A DNA stretch of 64,000 bases, from NCBI GenBank assembly GCA_021773335.1, contig JAJFKG010000016.1, forward strand, positions 86,434 to 150,433, written 5' to 3'. Made by a program: the position numbers and the translations under genes. The first letter of the stretch is position 1. The number at the start of each line of letters is the position of its first letter. Shown in pieces: positions 45,628 through 55,164 of this stretch. Under the pieces are notes generated by a model. The model was given only the letters and a program-made list of their open reading frames with translations. It was not told where the DNA came from and did no database searches. Source of the stretch: Gammaproteobacteria bacterium. GTDB lineage: Bacteria; Pseudomonadota; Gammaproteobacteria; JAJFKG01.

Positions 45628-47691
45628 CTACCTTGATACGCCGGTATGGCATAACAGAGCGTCAATCTTCGGCTCACGGCCACGAAATTTGACGAACAAA
45701 TCTAAAGGTTCTTCAGAACCACCCTGCTCCAAAATAGCATGCAAAAAATCGCGTCCGATCGACGTATTCTGCAAACCTTCTTCTTCAAAACGTGCAAACG
45801 CATCACTGGATAACACTTCCGCCCATTTATAGCTGTAATAACCTGCCGCATAACCACCAGCAAAGATATGTGAAAAACCATGTTGAAAGCGATTAAACTT
45901 GGGTATCGGTGCAATATCAACGAGGCCACGCACTTCGTCCAATATCGCTTGTACACGCCCACCCTGTGTTGAGTCATATTCCAAATGAATACGAAAATCG
46001 AACAATGAAAATCCTAGCTGACGCACCATTTGCATTGCACCCTGGAAGGTTTTTGCAGCACGCAAGCGTTCGAACTGTTCCTGCGGTAAAGTTTCACCTG
46101 TCTTGTAGTGCTTGCTTAAGGTATCAATCACGTCTTTTTCCCAGCACCAATTCTCCATAAATTGGCTCGGTAATTCGACGGCATCCCACGCCACACCATT
46201 AATGCCGGAAACACCGGCATAATCAACCTGTGTAAGTAAATGATGCAGGGTGTGCCCAAATTCATGAAATAAAGTTTCAACCTCATTGTGAGTTAATAAT
46301 GAAGGGCTATTTTCACTTGGGGCACTAAAATTACAGGTAAGGTACGCAACCGGGATATTAACTTTGCCATCACTTAAACGTCTACGCACGCGGCATTCAT
46401 CCATCCACGCTCCACCACGTTTGTGTGGACGCGCATATAAATCCGTGTAAAATTGCCCGCGTTTTTCACCATTCTCATCGTAAATCGTAAAAAAGCGCAC
46501 GTGTTCATGCCAAATATCAGCATCCTTATCTTCTTTTATGTCGATACCATACAAACGTTTGACTAAAGCAAACATGCCGGCAAACACTTGATCTTCGGGA
46601 AAGTAAGGGCGCAATGCTTCTTGTGATATCGCATATTTGGCCTGGCGCAACTTTTCACTCATATACGCCACATCCCATGCCGCTAATTCTTTAAGTTGAA
46701 AATGCTGCTGGGCGAATTCGGTTAGCTCGGCAAATTCTTTTTGTGCAGCATCACGACTACGCTGCACTAAGTCTTGCATGAAATCCATAACTTGCTCAGG
46801 ATCACGCGCCATTTTTGTCGCTAAGGATAATTCCGCATAATTACTATAACCTAACAGTTGTGCCAGTTCATGCCGCAAAGCTAAAATTGCTTCCATCACC
46901 TCGGTATTATCCCACTTGCCAGCATTGGGCCCTTGATCCGAAGCGCGCGTGCAATACGCAGTATACATAGCTTTCCGGAAGTCTCTATCATCAGCATAGC
47001 TGATCACGGCATAATAAGATGGAAACTCTAAATTAAACAACCAGCCCTCTTTTTCCACCGCTTTAGCCGCTTGCGCAGCAGCATTAATAGCATGCGGCGG
47101 CAAACCACTCAAGAGTGCTTGCTCGGTAACATGGTAAATCCAACCTTGGGTAGCATCTAAAATATTTTCTTCATATTTTGTAGTGAGTTTGGCTAATTGC
47201 TGTCGAATTTGTTTATAGCGCTCTTTTGCTTCACCCGTTAGAGCGACACCCGATAGTTTAAAATCACGCAACTCATTCATGATTACTTTTTTCTGTGCTT
47301 TATCATACTGCTGAAATTCTGTGGCTTCGGCCAAAGCTTTATAGGCTTGGTATAATTTTTCATTTTGCCCTAGCTCTGTGGCATAGGCCGATAATTTTGG
47401 TATACAAGCATTATAAGCAGCACGCAATGCTTCTGAATCCGCTACTGCATGCAAATGCCCCACTGGCGACCACATTGCATTCAAATGGTCATCTAATTCT
47501 TCTAGTGGTGCGACTAAAGATTGCCATGTCGGCGTTTCTGCTCGTTCTAATAGCGCTTCTATCTGACGCCGGTTGTCTGCTAAAATCGCGTCTAATGCCG
47601 GCTCGATGTGTTCTGCCTTGATCTGACTGAATGCCGGAAGATAATGCGATTCGAGAAGTGGATTTTCCATAGTTAATACCTGTGTATTCAT
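45628..47691 (-). CDS. prlC: Oligopeptidase A (M3 family)
   Basis: A 687-residue cytosolic zinc oligopeptidase that degrades signal peptides and other short peptides. The zinc motif HEFGH (476-480) continues as TLHHLL, with the downstream Glu in GVAWDAVELPSQFMENW. The N-terminal NPLLESHYLPAFSQIKAEHIEPAL is typical of OpdA. Length matches E. coli PrlC (680). It is divergent from the glutathione reductase gene 37 bases away, so a compact bidirectional promoter is likely. Confidence 0.95.
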   Translation of the reverse strand: MNTQVLTMENPLLESHYLPAFSQIKAEHIEPALDAILADNRRQIEALLERAETPTWQSLVAPLEELDDHLNAMWSPVGHLHAVADSEALRAAYNACIPKLSAYATELGQNEKLYQAYKALAEATEFQQYDKAQKKVIMNELRDFKLSGVALTGEAKERYKQIRQQLAKLTTKYEENILDATQGWIYHVTEQALLSGLPPHAINAAAQAAKAVEKEGWLFNLEFPSYYAVISYADDRDFRKAMYTAYCTRASDQGPNAGKWDNTEVMEAILALRHELAQLLGYSNYAELSLATKMARDPEQVMDFMQDLVQRSRDAAQKEFAELTEFAQQHFQLKELAAWDVAYMSEKLRQAKYAISQEALRPYFPEDQVFAGMFALVKRLYGIDIKEDKDADIWHEHVRFFTIYDENGEKRGQFYTDLYARPHKRGGAWMDECRVRRRLSDGKVNIPVAYLTCNFSAPSENSPSLLTHNEVETLFHEFGHTLHHLLTQVDYAGVSGINGVAWDAVELPSQFMENWCWEKDVIDTLSKHYKTGETLPQEQFERLRAAKTFQGAMQMVRQLGFSLFDFRIHLEYDSTQGGRVQAILDEVRGLVDIAPIPKFNRFQHGFSHIFAGGYAAGYYSYKWAEVLSSDAFARFEEEGLQNTSIGRDFLHAILEQGGSEEPLDLFVKFRGREPKIDALLCHTGVSR

Positions 47692-47728
47692 GTTAATGTA
47701 GGGACCATTCTATTAATTGAGGACGATA

Positions 47729-49081
47729 ATGGCAAAACATTTTGATTTAATTTGCCTTGGTGGCGGCAGTGGTGGTATTGCTACAGCAAATCGTGCAGCA
47801 ATGCATGGTGCCAAATGTGCAATCATTGAAAAAGGCTTGCTCGGTGGCACTTGCGTCAATCTAGGCTGTGTCCCTAAAAAAGTGATGTGGCTGGCTAGCC
47901 ACCTGGTGGAATCACTTTCCACTGTGGCTGATTTTGGGATTAGGATTGATAAATACAACTTTAGCTGGGAGAGGCTAGTTAAGAATCGTCAGACTTACAT
48001 TCATCGCCTCAATCAGCTTTATGCAAACACTCTAGAAAAAAATAACGTCACGCTTATCGTCGGACATGGCAAATTTACCGCTGCAAAAACCCTGACTGTC
48101 AATGGTGAAAACTATAGTGCTGACCACATTGTCATTGCAACCGGTGGACGTCCAAGCTGGCCTCAAATCCCAGGTACTGAACTAGGAATAAGCTCTGACG
48201 GCTTCTTTGCCCTAGAATCACAACCACAAAAAGTAGCCGTGGTTGGCGCAGGCTATATTGCCGTAGAAATTGCTGGTGTCCTGAATACATTGGGCAGCGA
48301 AACCAGCTTGCTTATCCGCACACAAACTGTATTACGTCGGTTTGATCCACTATTAAGTAACTTTCTCGCTGATTGTATGCAAACCCAAGGCTTAAATTTA
48401 TTAAAAGAACATATCCCCAGTAAACTTGAACGCACCAGCAATGGCAAGCTGAAACTATATTGCAAAAATGGTAGCAGCCTCGATAATCTCGACTGCGTTA
48501 TTTGGGCTATTGGCCGCGAGCCACGTAGTGATGAAATAAATCTTACCGCTGCTGGTATACAAACAGATGCGCGTGGTTATATCCATGCAGACGAATATCA
48601 AAACACCAATATCGCAGGCATTTATAGTATCGGCGATGTCTTTGGTGGCGTCGAATTAACGCCTGTTGCCATTGCCGCCGGACGGCGTTTAGCAGAAAGG
48701 CTTTTTAACAATCAAAAAGATTCAAAGTTAGACTATCATAATATTCCAACCGTCGTATTCAGCCACCCTGCGATTGGCACTATTGGTCTGACTGAATCAC
48801 AGGCATTAGAGAAATATGGCAAAGATAACATTCGCATTTACCAAAGCAAATTTACCCCCATGTCACAAGCCCTGGCCACCCACAAACAAAAAACTGCGAT
48901 GAAACTTATTACCGCGGGAAAAGAAGAAAAGGTCGTCGGCTGCCATATTATCGGTGAAGGCGCTGATGAAATGCTGCAAGGTTTTGCGGTTGCGATAAAG
49001 ATGGGGGCAAGTAAAGCTGATTTTGATAATACCGTGGCGATACACCCCACCAGTGCCGAAGAACTCGTCACGCTGAGATAA
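47729..49081 (+). CDS. gor: Glutathione-disulfide reductase
   Basis: A 450-residue pyridine nucleotide-disulfide oxidoreductase reducing GSSG with NADPH. The FAD motif is [16 protein letters not shown], the redox pair is Cys42/Cys47 in [13 protein letters not shown], the NADPH fold starts at [15 protein letters not shown], and the C-terminal catalytic His-Glu is in [12 protein letters not shown]. The Cys-x4-Cys motif and full domain set fit GR rather than thioredoxin reductase. ATG at 47729 has a GAGGACG site; TTG at 47717 is less likely. Confidence 0.93.
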   Translation: MAKHFDLICLGGGSGGIATANRAAMHGAKCAIIEKGLLGGTCVNLGCVPKKVMWLASHLVESLSTVADFGIRIDKYNFSWERLVKNRQTYIHRLNQLYANTLEKNNVTLIVGHGKFTAAKTLTVNGENYSADHIVIATGGRPSWPQIPGTELGISSDGFFALESQPQKVAVVGAGYIAVEIAGVLNTLGSETSLLIRTQTVLRRFDPLLSNFLADCMQTQGLNLLKEHIPSKLERTSNGKLKLYCKNGSSLDNLDCVIWAIGREPRSDEINLTAAGIQTDARGYIHADEYQNTNIAGIYSIGDVFGGVELTPVAIAAGRRLAERLFNNQKDSKLDYHNIPTVVFSHPAIGTIGLTESQALEKYGKDNIRIYQSKFTPMSQALATHKQKTAMKLITAGKEEKVVGCHIIGEGADEMLQGFAVAIKMGASKADFDNTVAIHPTSAEELVTLR

Positions 49082-49098
49082 GAATAGGAAGACGCATT

Positions 49099-49635
49099 AT
49101 GACCATTCGTAACTTTGAAAACTCACAACCCCATATCGCGGATAGCGCTTATGTCGATCCTACGGCATTAGTCATCGGTAACGTTAGTCTTGGCGAAGAT
49201 AGTTACATTCTACCGATGACCGTCGTGCGCGGTGACATCCATTCGATCACTATCGGCAAAAGAACGAATATTCAAGATAATTCTGTCGTTCATGTCACCC
49301 ATAAAAGTGAATTCTCTACTCATGGGCATCCCGTTAAGATCGGAGATGATGTCACCATTGGACACCGCGTCGTTTTGCATGGTTGCACGATAATGGATCG
49401 TTGTTTAATTGGGATGGGGGCCATCATTATGGATGGTGCAATTATTCATCCGGAAACTTACATCGCAGCTGGTGCTTTAGTCTCTCCTGGCAAAGCGCTC
49501 GAGGGTGGCTTTCTCTACCGTGGCAGTCCTGCCAAAAAAGTTCGCCCCCTAACACAAGAAGAACTCGCATTCTTGGATTATAGTGCAATGCATTATGCCA
49601 AGCTAAAAGATCGTCATCGTCACGAAAATCAATAA
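49099..49635 (+). CDS. Gamma-carbonic anhydrase-like hexapeptide-repeat protein
   Basis: A 178-residue left-handed beta-helix protein of the YrdA/PaaY family. Hexapeptide turns run from about 15 to 135. The three zinc histidines of gamma-carbonic anhydrases are matched by HVTH, IGH and VLHGC. Carbonic anhydrase activity is proven for only some family members. It lies 17 bases after gor, probably in the same transcript. Confidence 0.9.
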   Translation: MTIRNFENSQPHIADSAYVDPTALVIGNVSLGEDSYILPMTVVRGDIHSITIGKRTNIQDNSVVHVTHKSEFSTHGHPVKIGDDVTIGHRVVLHGCTIMDRCLIGMGAIIMDGAIIHPETYIAAGALVSPGKALEGGFLYRGSPAKKVRPLTQEELAFLDYSAMHYAKLKDRHRHENQ

Positions 49636-49645
49636 ACGGCAATAT

Positions 49646-50494
49646 TTAAGCCTCGTCCCCATCCTCTGTGTGGGGACGTTTGTTACTTAGCATCGCTAAC
49701 ACCGGCTGTGTGTCAGGCCGCACCCCACGCCATACATAAAAACTTTCCGCCGCTTGCTCGGCGACCATACCTCGGCCATCTAAACAAATCTGAGCACCCA
49801 AATTTCTTGCCCAAGTGACAAATGCTGTCTCACGTTCTTTGCTGTAATACATATCATAGCAACCTGTTTGTGGCGTGATTATTCTGGACGAAATATCTGG
49901 AACACTGTCACTCGCACTGGCGCCCGTTGCATTAATCACAACATCAAATGGTTGCGTAGGAATGTCATTAAAGCCACCCCCTTGCAATGCGCCATACTCT
50001 CCAAATTGGGCAACGAGTCTCACAGCTTTTTGCGCTGTTCGATTTGCAACATACAGTAACGTCGGCTGCTGTTCCAATAATGGAATAATCGCGCCACGTG
50101 CTGCACCACCAGCACCAAGCAATAATATTTTTTTGGCTCGCAATACAATATTATTATTTTGCAAGTCATTGACCAAACCAATACCGTCCGTATTATCTCC
50201 AAATAATTGTCCGCTATCTTCTACTTTAAAAGTATTAACGGCTCCGGCCAAGCGTGCGCGCTCGCTTAATTGATTGCATAAAGCAAAGGCTTGTTCTTTG
50301 AAAGGCATAGTAATATTGCCACCTTTACCTCCTGTAGCAACAAACTGTTTTAGTGTTTTCTCAAAACTATCCAGAGGCGCTTCTAACAAATCATAATCTA
50401 GCGCTTGTTGGGTTTGTTGGGCAAACTGCTTATGCACTAACGGTGATATACTGTGTGAAACAGGGTTACCAATAATGACGTATCTATCATTCAT
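49646..50494 (-). CDS. aroE: Shikimate dehydrogenase (NADP+)
   Basis: A 282-residue enzyme reducing 3-dehydroshikimate in the chorismate pathway that feeds trpE. The substrate motif is NPVSHSISP (10-18), catalytic Lys66 is in ITMPFKEQA and Asp is in DNTDGIGL. The NADP fold has GAGGAARGAI followed by NRTAQKA (basic 2'-phosphate binding). Convergent with the carbonic anhydrase gene (10-base gap) and 66 bases downstream of priA. Confidence 0.95.
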   Translation of the reverse strand: MNDRYVIIGNPVSHSISPLVHKQFAQQTQQALDYDLLEAPLDSFEKTLKQFVATGGKGGNITMPFKEQAFALCNQLSERARLAGAVNTFKVEDSGQLFGDNTDGIGLVNDLQNNNIVLRAKKILLLGAGGAARGAIIPLLEQQPTLLYVANRTAQKAVRLVAQFGEYGALQGGGFNDIPTQPFDVVINATGASASDSVPDISSRIITPQTGCYDMYYSKERETAFVTWARNLGAQICLDGRGMVAEQAAESFYVWRGVRPDTQPVLAMLSNKRPHTEDGDEA

Positions 50495-50560
50495 TCCGCA
50501 AAAACCTTTTCAATATTTTCAATTAAAGCCACACATTGCATTCTATCGGATCTTACAATA

Positions 50561-52759
50561 TTAATACATATCAAGAGGGTCGACATCTAACGACCACTTA
50601 ACCCGACTCGCGCTTTTTAGTTCACTTATTTCTAGCGTTAAGGCATTTAAAACTCGATGCAATGAAGAACGTCGCTGAGATTGAATCAGGAGCTGCGCAC
50701 GAAAATAACCGGCCCTCCGCTCCATCACTGCAGGAATTGGTCCAAGCGCTTGCGCTTGTTGATTTGCAATTTTTTCCACGAGATATTTTACATCATGCAA
50801 AAATGCAAAGGCATTATCACGTTGCCGTGCTCGCGCACGTAACAATGCCATATAGCCGTAGGGTGGCAAACCAATTTGCTTGCGCTCTTCTAGCGCTTGC
50901 AGGGCGTACTCATGATAACCATCATAAATTAGTGTATGCAGTAATGGGTGGCGCGGATGATGTGTTTGTATAGCAACTTCACCTTGCAAATCTGCCCGCC
51001 CGGAACGACCAGCGACTTGAATAAACAATTGAGCCAAACGTTCAGCTGCACGAAAATCTGCACTATACAAGCTACCATCCACATCTAATATCGCTACCAA
51101 GGTGACTTTTGGAAAATGATGCCCTTTCGCCAACATCTGGGTTCCGAGTAAAATGCAGGCCTTACCATCATGAATGCGTTCGACAAATCCCTGCATCGCT
51201 CCCTTGCGACGCGTCGTATCACTATCGATCCGATAGACTGGGTATAATGAAAAATGGCGCTGAATTGCCGTTTCTAGCCGCTCAGTCCCCAATCCAAGGG
51301 GTAACAACTGACGCCCCTTACACGCTGGGCATTGCACATCGCGAGGGCGCGTTGCGCCACAATGATGGCAATGTAAACGTTGTGGCTGTTGATGCAAGGT
51401 CATACGTGCATCGCAGTGCCAGCACTCGGCTACCCAACCACAACTGTGGCAAATTAAGACAGGCGCATAGCCGCGTCGATTTAAAAACAAGAGGACTTGA
51501 TTACCGTCATGCAAATGCTTTTTAATGAGGTGCAGCAACTTCGTTGACACCCCTTCTTCTAAACGCTGGCCACGAACATCAATAATTCTATATTCTGGCT
51601 GTAATGCCTGTCCTGCACGTTGCGATAACGTTAGTGACCGAAAGCGCCCACGCTGCACATTACATAAGGATTCTAAAGAGGGGGTTGCTGAACCTAGCAC
51701 CACAGGAATGTTGTCGTGTTGCGCTCGCACCAAAGCAAGGTCACGTGCTGAATAACGAAACCCTTCTTGTTGTTTGAACGATAAATCATGCTCTTCATCG
51801 ATAATAATAATGCCCGGGGCTTGTAATGGCATAAACACTGCTGAGCGAGTGCCAATGATAATACGAGCGCCCCCATTTTTTGCCTGCAACCACGCTTCTA
51901 AGCGTTCGCGTTCATTTAACCGTGAATGAAACAAGGCAATTGGCAAATTAAAGCGGCGCTGAAAGCGCGCTACCGTTTGTGGCGTCAAACCAATTTCTGG
52001 AATGAGCACTAAGGCTTGGCGACCTTGTTTTAAGATATGCGCGATGAGTTGCAAATAGACTTCTGTCTTACCACTACCCGTCACCCCTTCTAGCAAAAAG
52101 GTCTGGTATTCGCGCAAATTTTGTTTGATGGTCGTGACGGCTATCTGCTGTTCTTCATTAAGCTTCACGCCTGGCGTGATATTAGCATCGCTAGCTTGCT
52201 GTGGTGCTGGCGCTTGATAACTTTCTATTAAGCCTTTTTCCAATAAAGTACGTAATACACTAGGACTTATATTTACTTGCAAAAACTGATGTTTCTCCAA
52301 GCCTTGTTGGGCTTGTTGCAACATAGTAATACATTCTTGCTGCTTAGGCGCACGACTGAGGTTTTGTAAATCAAGCGTAGCGCCTTTGCCCGTTAATCGA
52401 TAAAACGTCGTTAACTGTGGTTGTGCGGCGCTCCCTTTGCGTAACAGAGTAGGTAGCATCGTCGCAATAACTTCACCGATGGGGTGATGATAATACTCAC
52501 TCGCCCACTTAGCCAAAGATAACAGGCTCAGAGACAATAAAGGAGCATCATCTAAAATACGGGATATTTTACGCAGTTTGTTCTTCGGCACATCAGATTG
52601 CTCAACAATCTCCAACACAACGCCAATCAAAATACGACGCTGAAATGGCACTTCAACCCGCATACCTGCTTGCACACTAGCAATATCCAGGTTATCTGTC
52701 GGCAAATAATCAAACGTACGTGCCAATGGTGTAGGGACGGCGATCCGAAGTATCGACAT
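50561..52759 (-). CDS. priA: Primosomal replication protein N', helicase PriA
   Basis: A 732-residue 3'-5' helicase that restarts stalled replication forks. An N-terminal 3'-DNA-binding domain (FDYL...VPFQRR) precedes Walker A GVTGSGKTE and the DEEH box (IIIDEEHD). Zinc-binding cysteines are arranged as four CxxC pairs between the helicase lobes. The GTQMLAKGHHFP and QVAGRSGRA helicase motifs are intact. Length matches E. coli PriA (732). It is divergent from glyQ across 354 bases. Confidence 0.96.
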   Translation of the reverse strand: MSILRIAVPTPLARTFDYLPTDNLDIASVQAGMRVEVPFQRRILIGVVLEIVEQSDVPKNKLRKISRILDDAPLLSLSLLSLAKWASEYYHHPIGEVIATMLPTLLRKGSAAQPQLTTFYRLTGKGATLDLQNLSRAPKQQECITMLQQAQQGLEKHQFLQVNISPSVLRTLLEKGLIESYQAPAPQQASDANITPGVKLNEEQQIAVTTIKQNLREYQTFLLEGVTGSGKTEVYLQLIAHILKQGRQALVLIPEIGLTPQTVARFQRRFNLPIALFHSRLNERERLEAWLQAKNGGARIIIGTRSAVFMPLQAPGIIIIDEEHDLSFKQQEGFRYSARDLALVRAQHDNIPVVLGSATPSLESLCNVQRGRFRSLTLSQRAGQALQPEYRIIDVRGQRLEEGVSTKLLHLIKKHLHDGNQVLLFLNRRGYAPVLICHSCGWVAECWHCDARMTLHQQPQRLHCHHCGATRPRDVQCPACKGRQLLPLGLGTERLETAIQRHFSLYPVYRIDSDTTRRKGAMQGFVERIHDGKACILLGTQMLAKGHHFPKVTLVAILDVDGSLYSADFRAAERLAQLFIQVAGRSGRADLQGEVAIQTHHPRHPLLHTLIYDGYHEYALQALEERKQIGLPPYGYMALLRARARQRDNAFAFLHDVKYLVEKIANQQAQALGPIPAVMERRAGYFRAQLLIQSQRRSSLHRVLNALTLEISELKSASRVKWSLDVDPLDMY

Positions 52760-53113
52760 GCAAGCTACCGCTCTTTTCTTTGAAATTATTCTTACGTAAT
52801 CACGAGTCGTGATTGTAACCGTTCAACCTAAAGCTGGATAGCTCAGTTTGCTGAGTATTAAAGATAACACCAATAGGACCAGCCCAAAACGCCACAATCG
52901 CGGCAAATAAGCCACTCAATGAGGGACTTTATTGGGTGTCAATGATTGATTTAAATGGCGTTTTTGATAATGAACTTGGTACTTTGCACCAGCCTGGCCG
53001 CTAAAGGCTTGACTTGTATGTAGACATCCCATAGTGTGCCCATAGACTAAGCTTGGGCAGGAAATGATACGAGCTGTATACATTCTTTTCATTTATGACG
53101 CAAAAACTAAACC
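52760..53113. other. priA-glyQ intergenic region with palindrome and membrane-like relic
   Basis: The palindrome AATCACGA-G-TCGTGATT (52798-52814) lies 39 bases upstream of the priA start and may be an operator. Between about 52810 and 52930 a short minus-strand frame encodes a hydrophobic segment (SLSGLFAAIVAFWAGPIG) that looks like a membrane-protein fragment without a start codon. No other gene, T-box or tRNA is seen. Confidence 0.4.
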
Positions 53114-54034
53114 ATGAACGAACTCGCTAAACGTTACAATGTAAAAACCTTTCAAGGATTGATTCAGGCATTACAAAGTTATTGGGCCCATCAAGGTTGT
53201 GTTATTGTGCAGCCATACGATATGGAAGTGGGCGCTGGCACCTTTCATCCCGCTACTTTTCTACGTGCCATTGGCCCAGAACCTTGGAGTGCCGCCTATG
53301 TACAACCTTCACGCCGACCTACAGATGGGCGTTATGGTGAAAACCCAAACCGCACTCAACACTATTACCAATTTCAAGTGGCGATCAAACCCTCGCCCGC
53401 CGATATTCAGGAGCTTTATCTAGGCTCATTGTGTGCATTAGGAATCGATCCACTCACGCATGATATCCGCTTCGTCGAAGACAACTGGGAATCACCTACC
53501 CTTGGCGCATGGGGCTTAGGCTGGGAAGTTTGGCTAAATGGCATGGAAATCACGCAATTTACCTATTTTCAACAAGTGGGTGGCATCGAATGTAACCCCG
53601 TCACAGGTGAACTCACTTACGGCTTAGAACGTATCGCTATGTATTTGCAAGGCGTTGAAAGCATGTTTAACCTAGTATGGGCTGATGGGCCACTAGGGCG
53701 CATCACTTACGGCGATGTTTTTCACCAAAATGAAGTGGAAATGTCAACATATAACTTCGAACAAGCAGATGTGTCAGCCTTATTCCAACAATTCGATACT
53801 TACGAAAAAGAAAGCCAACGCCTACTTGAGGCACAGCTGCCTCTGCCTGCTTACGAAATGGCGCTTAAAGCATCGCACACCTTTAATCTACTTGATGCGC
53901 GGCACGCCATTTCCGTCACCGAGCGCCAACGCTATATTCTACGTATACGCGCCCTCACGCGCGGGGTTGCAGAAAGTTATTTAGCCGCACGTGAAGCGCT
54001 TGGCTTTCCTATGTTACAATCGGCGACCGCATAA
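53114..54034 (+). CDS. glyQ: Glycyl-tRNA synthetase alpha subunit
   Basis: A 306-residue catalytic subunit of the alpha2beta2 GlyRS. Class II motifs include [17 protein letters not shown], the motif 2 loop [20 protein letters not shown], and motif 3-like [14 protein letters not shown]. Length is normal (E. coli 303). It lies 15 bases before trpS, which separates it from its partner glyS. Confidence 0.97.
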   Translation: MNELAKRYNVKTFQGLIQALQSYWAHQGCVIVQPYDMEVGAGTFHPATFLRAIGPEPWSAAYVQPSRRPTDGRYGENPNRTQHYYQFQVAIKPSPADIQELYLGSLCALGIDPLTHDIRFVEDNWESPTLGAWGLGWEVWLNGMEITQFTYFQQVGGIECNPVTGELTYGLERIAMYLQGVESMFNLVWADGPLGRITYGDVFHQNEVEMSTYNFEQADVSALFQQFDTYEKESQRLLEAQLPLPAYEMALKASHTFNLLDARHAISVTERQRYILRIRALTRGVAESYLAAREALGFPMLQSATA

Positions 54035-54049
54035 GCATCGAGAAGTTAC

Positions 54050-55159
54050 ATGACAAGCAATAAATCAGATTCAGCGAAGCCTCGTTTACTCACTGGTGAT
54101 ACGCCAACCGGTCGTTTGCACCTTGGTCATTGGGTTGGTTCGCTAGAAAATCGTGTTGCCTTGCAAGATCAGTATGATTGTTATTTTATCTTAGCAAATG
54201 TACACGCATTTACGACCCGCTATGAACGCCCTGAAGAAGTGCGCCAAAGCACGTTAGATATCGCCTTAGATTATCTCGCTGCAGGCATTGATCCACAAAA
54301 AAGCACGATTTTCATTCAGTCTGAAATCCCAGCAATCGCTGAGTTGACCTTCTTTTTTAGTATGTTAGTGCCTTTTCCGCGTGTCATGCGTAACCCAACT
54401 ATTAAGGATGAAATTCGCGATAAAGGTCTCGGTGACAATTATCCATTTGGTTTTTTATTGTATCCTGTTGGACAGGTTGCTGATATCTTGGCATTTCGTC
54501 CTGAAATCGTTCCCGTCGGTGAAGACCAAGTGCCGCATTTAGAATTATCCCGTGAAATTGCACGACGCTTTAATCAAATCTATTGTGATGTCGATTCGCA
54601 TACTAGTGATAGCGATTACATTAAAGCAGGTGGTTTATTTCCAATTATTCAACCACTGTTGGGGCGGGTTAAGCGTTTAGTCGGCACTGGTGGCCCAGGC
54701 GAAAACGGTCAATTACTCAAAATGAGCAAATCCCTCAATAACTCAATTATGCTAAGCGATGACGCGGATACGATACGCAAAAAAGTGATGGGCATGTATA
54801 CCGATCCTAAGCGCTTAAAAGCAACGGATCCAGGCACTATAGAAAATAACCCGCTATGGATTTTTCACGATACATTTAATCACGATAAACTGTGGGTAGA
54901 AGAAACTAAAGAACGCTATCGTGCGGGCACGGTCGGCGATGTTGAGTGTAAGAAAAAACTCGTCGAGGTATTGATTGAATTAATCCAACCCATGCAACAA
55001 CGTCGTACTGAATATGCCAGTGACCCGGGTCAAGTCCTTGCTATACTTGAGGAAGGCACTGCGCGTGCTAACGCAATCGCTGAAAAAACACTGGCTGCAG
55101 CCAAGAAAGCGATGCACCAAGATTACTTTTCCCGTACTCTATACTTTGAACACGAGTAA
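54050..55159 (+). CDS. trpS: Tryptophanyl-tRNA synthetase
   Basis: A 369-residue class I synthetase charging tRNA-Trp. The ATP motifs are HLGH (24-27, in PTGRLHLGHWVG) and KMSKS (224-228). The VGEDQVPHLELSREIARRFN region follows the TrpRS pattern. It is slightly longer than the E. coli enzyme (334). It sits between glyQ and glyS with gaps of 15 and 5 bases, an unusual position that implies co-expression with GlyRS. Confidence 0.95.
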   Translation: MTSNKSDSAKPRLLTGDTPTGRLHLGHWVGSLENRVALQDQYDCYFILANVHAFTTRYERPEEVRQSTLDIALDYLAAGIDPQKSTIFIQSEIPAIAELTFFFSMLVPFPRVMRNPTIKDEIRDKGLGDNYPFGFLLYPVGQVADILAFRPEIVPVGEDQVPHLELSREIARRFNQIYCDVDSHTSDSDYIKAGGLFPIIQPLLGRVKRLVGTGGPGENGQLLKMSKSLNNSIMLSDDADTIRKKVMGMYTDPKRLKATDPGTIENNPLWIFHDTFNHDKLWVEETKERYRAGTVGDVECKKKLVEVLIELIQPMQQRRTEYASDPGQVLAILEEGTARANAIAEKTLAAAKKAMHQDYFSRTLYFEHE

Positions 55160-55164
55160 GTAGC

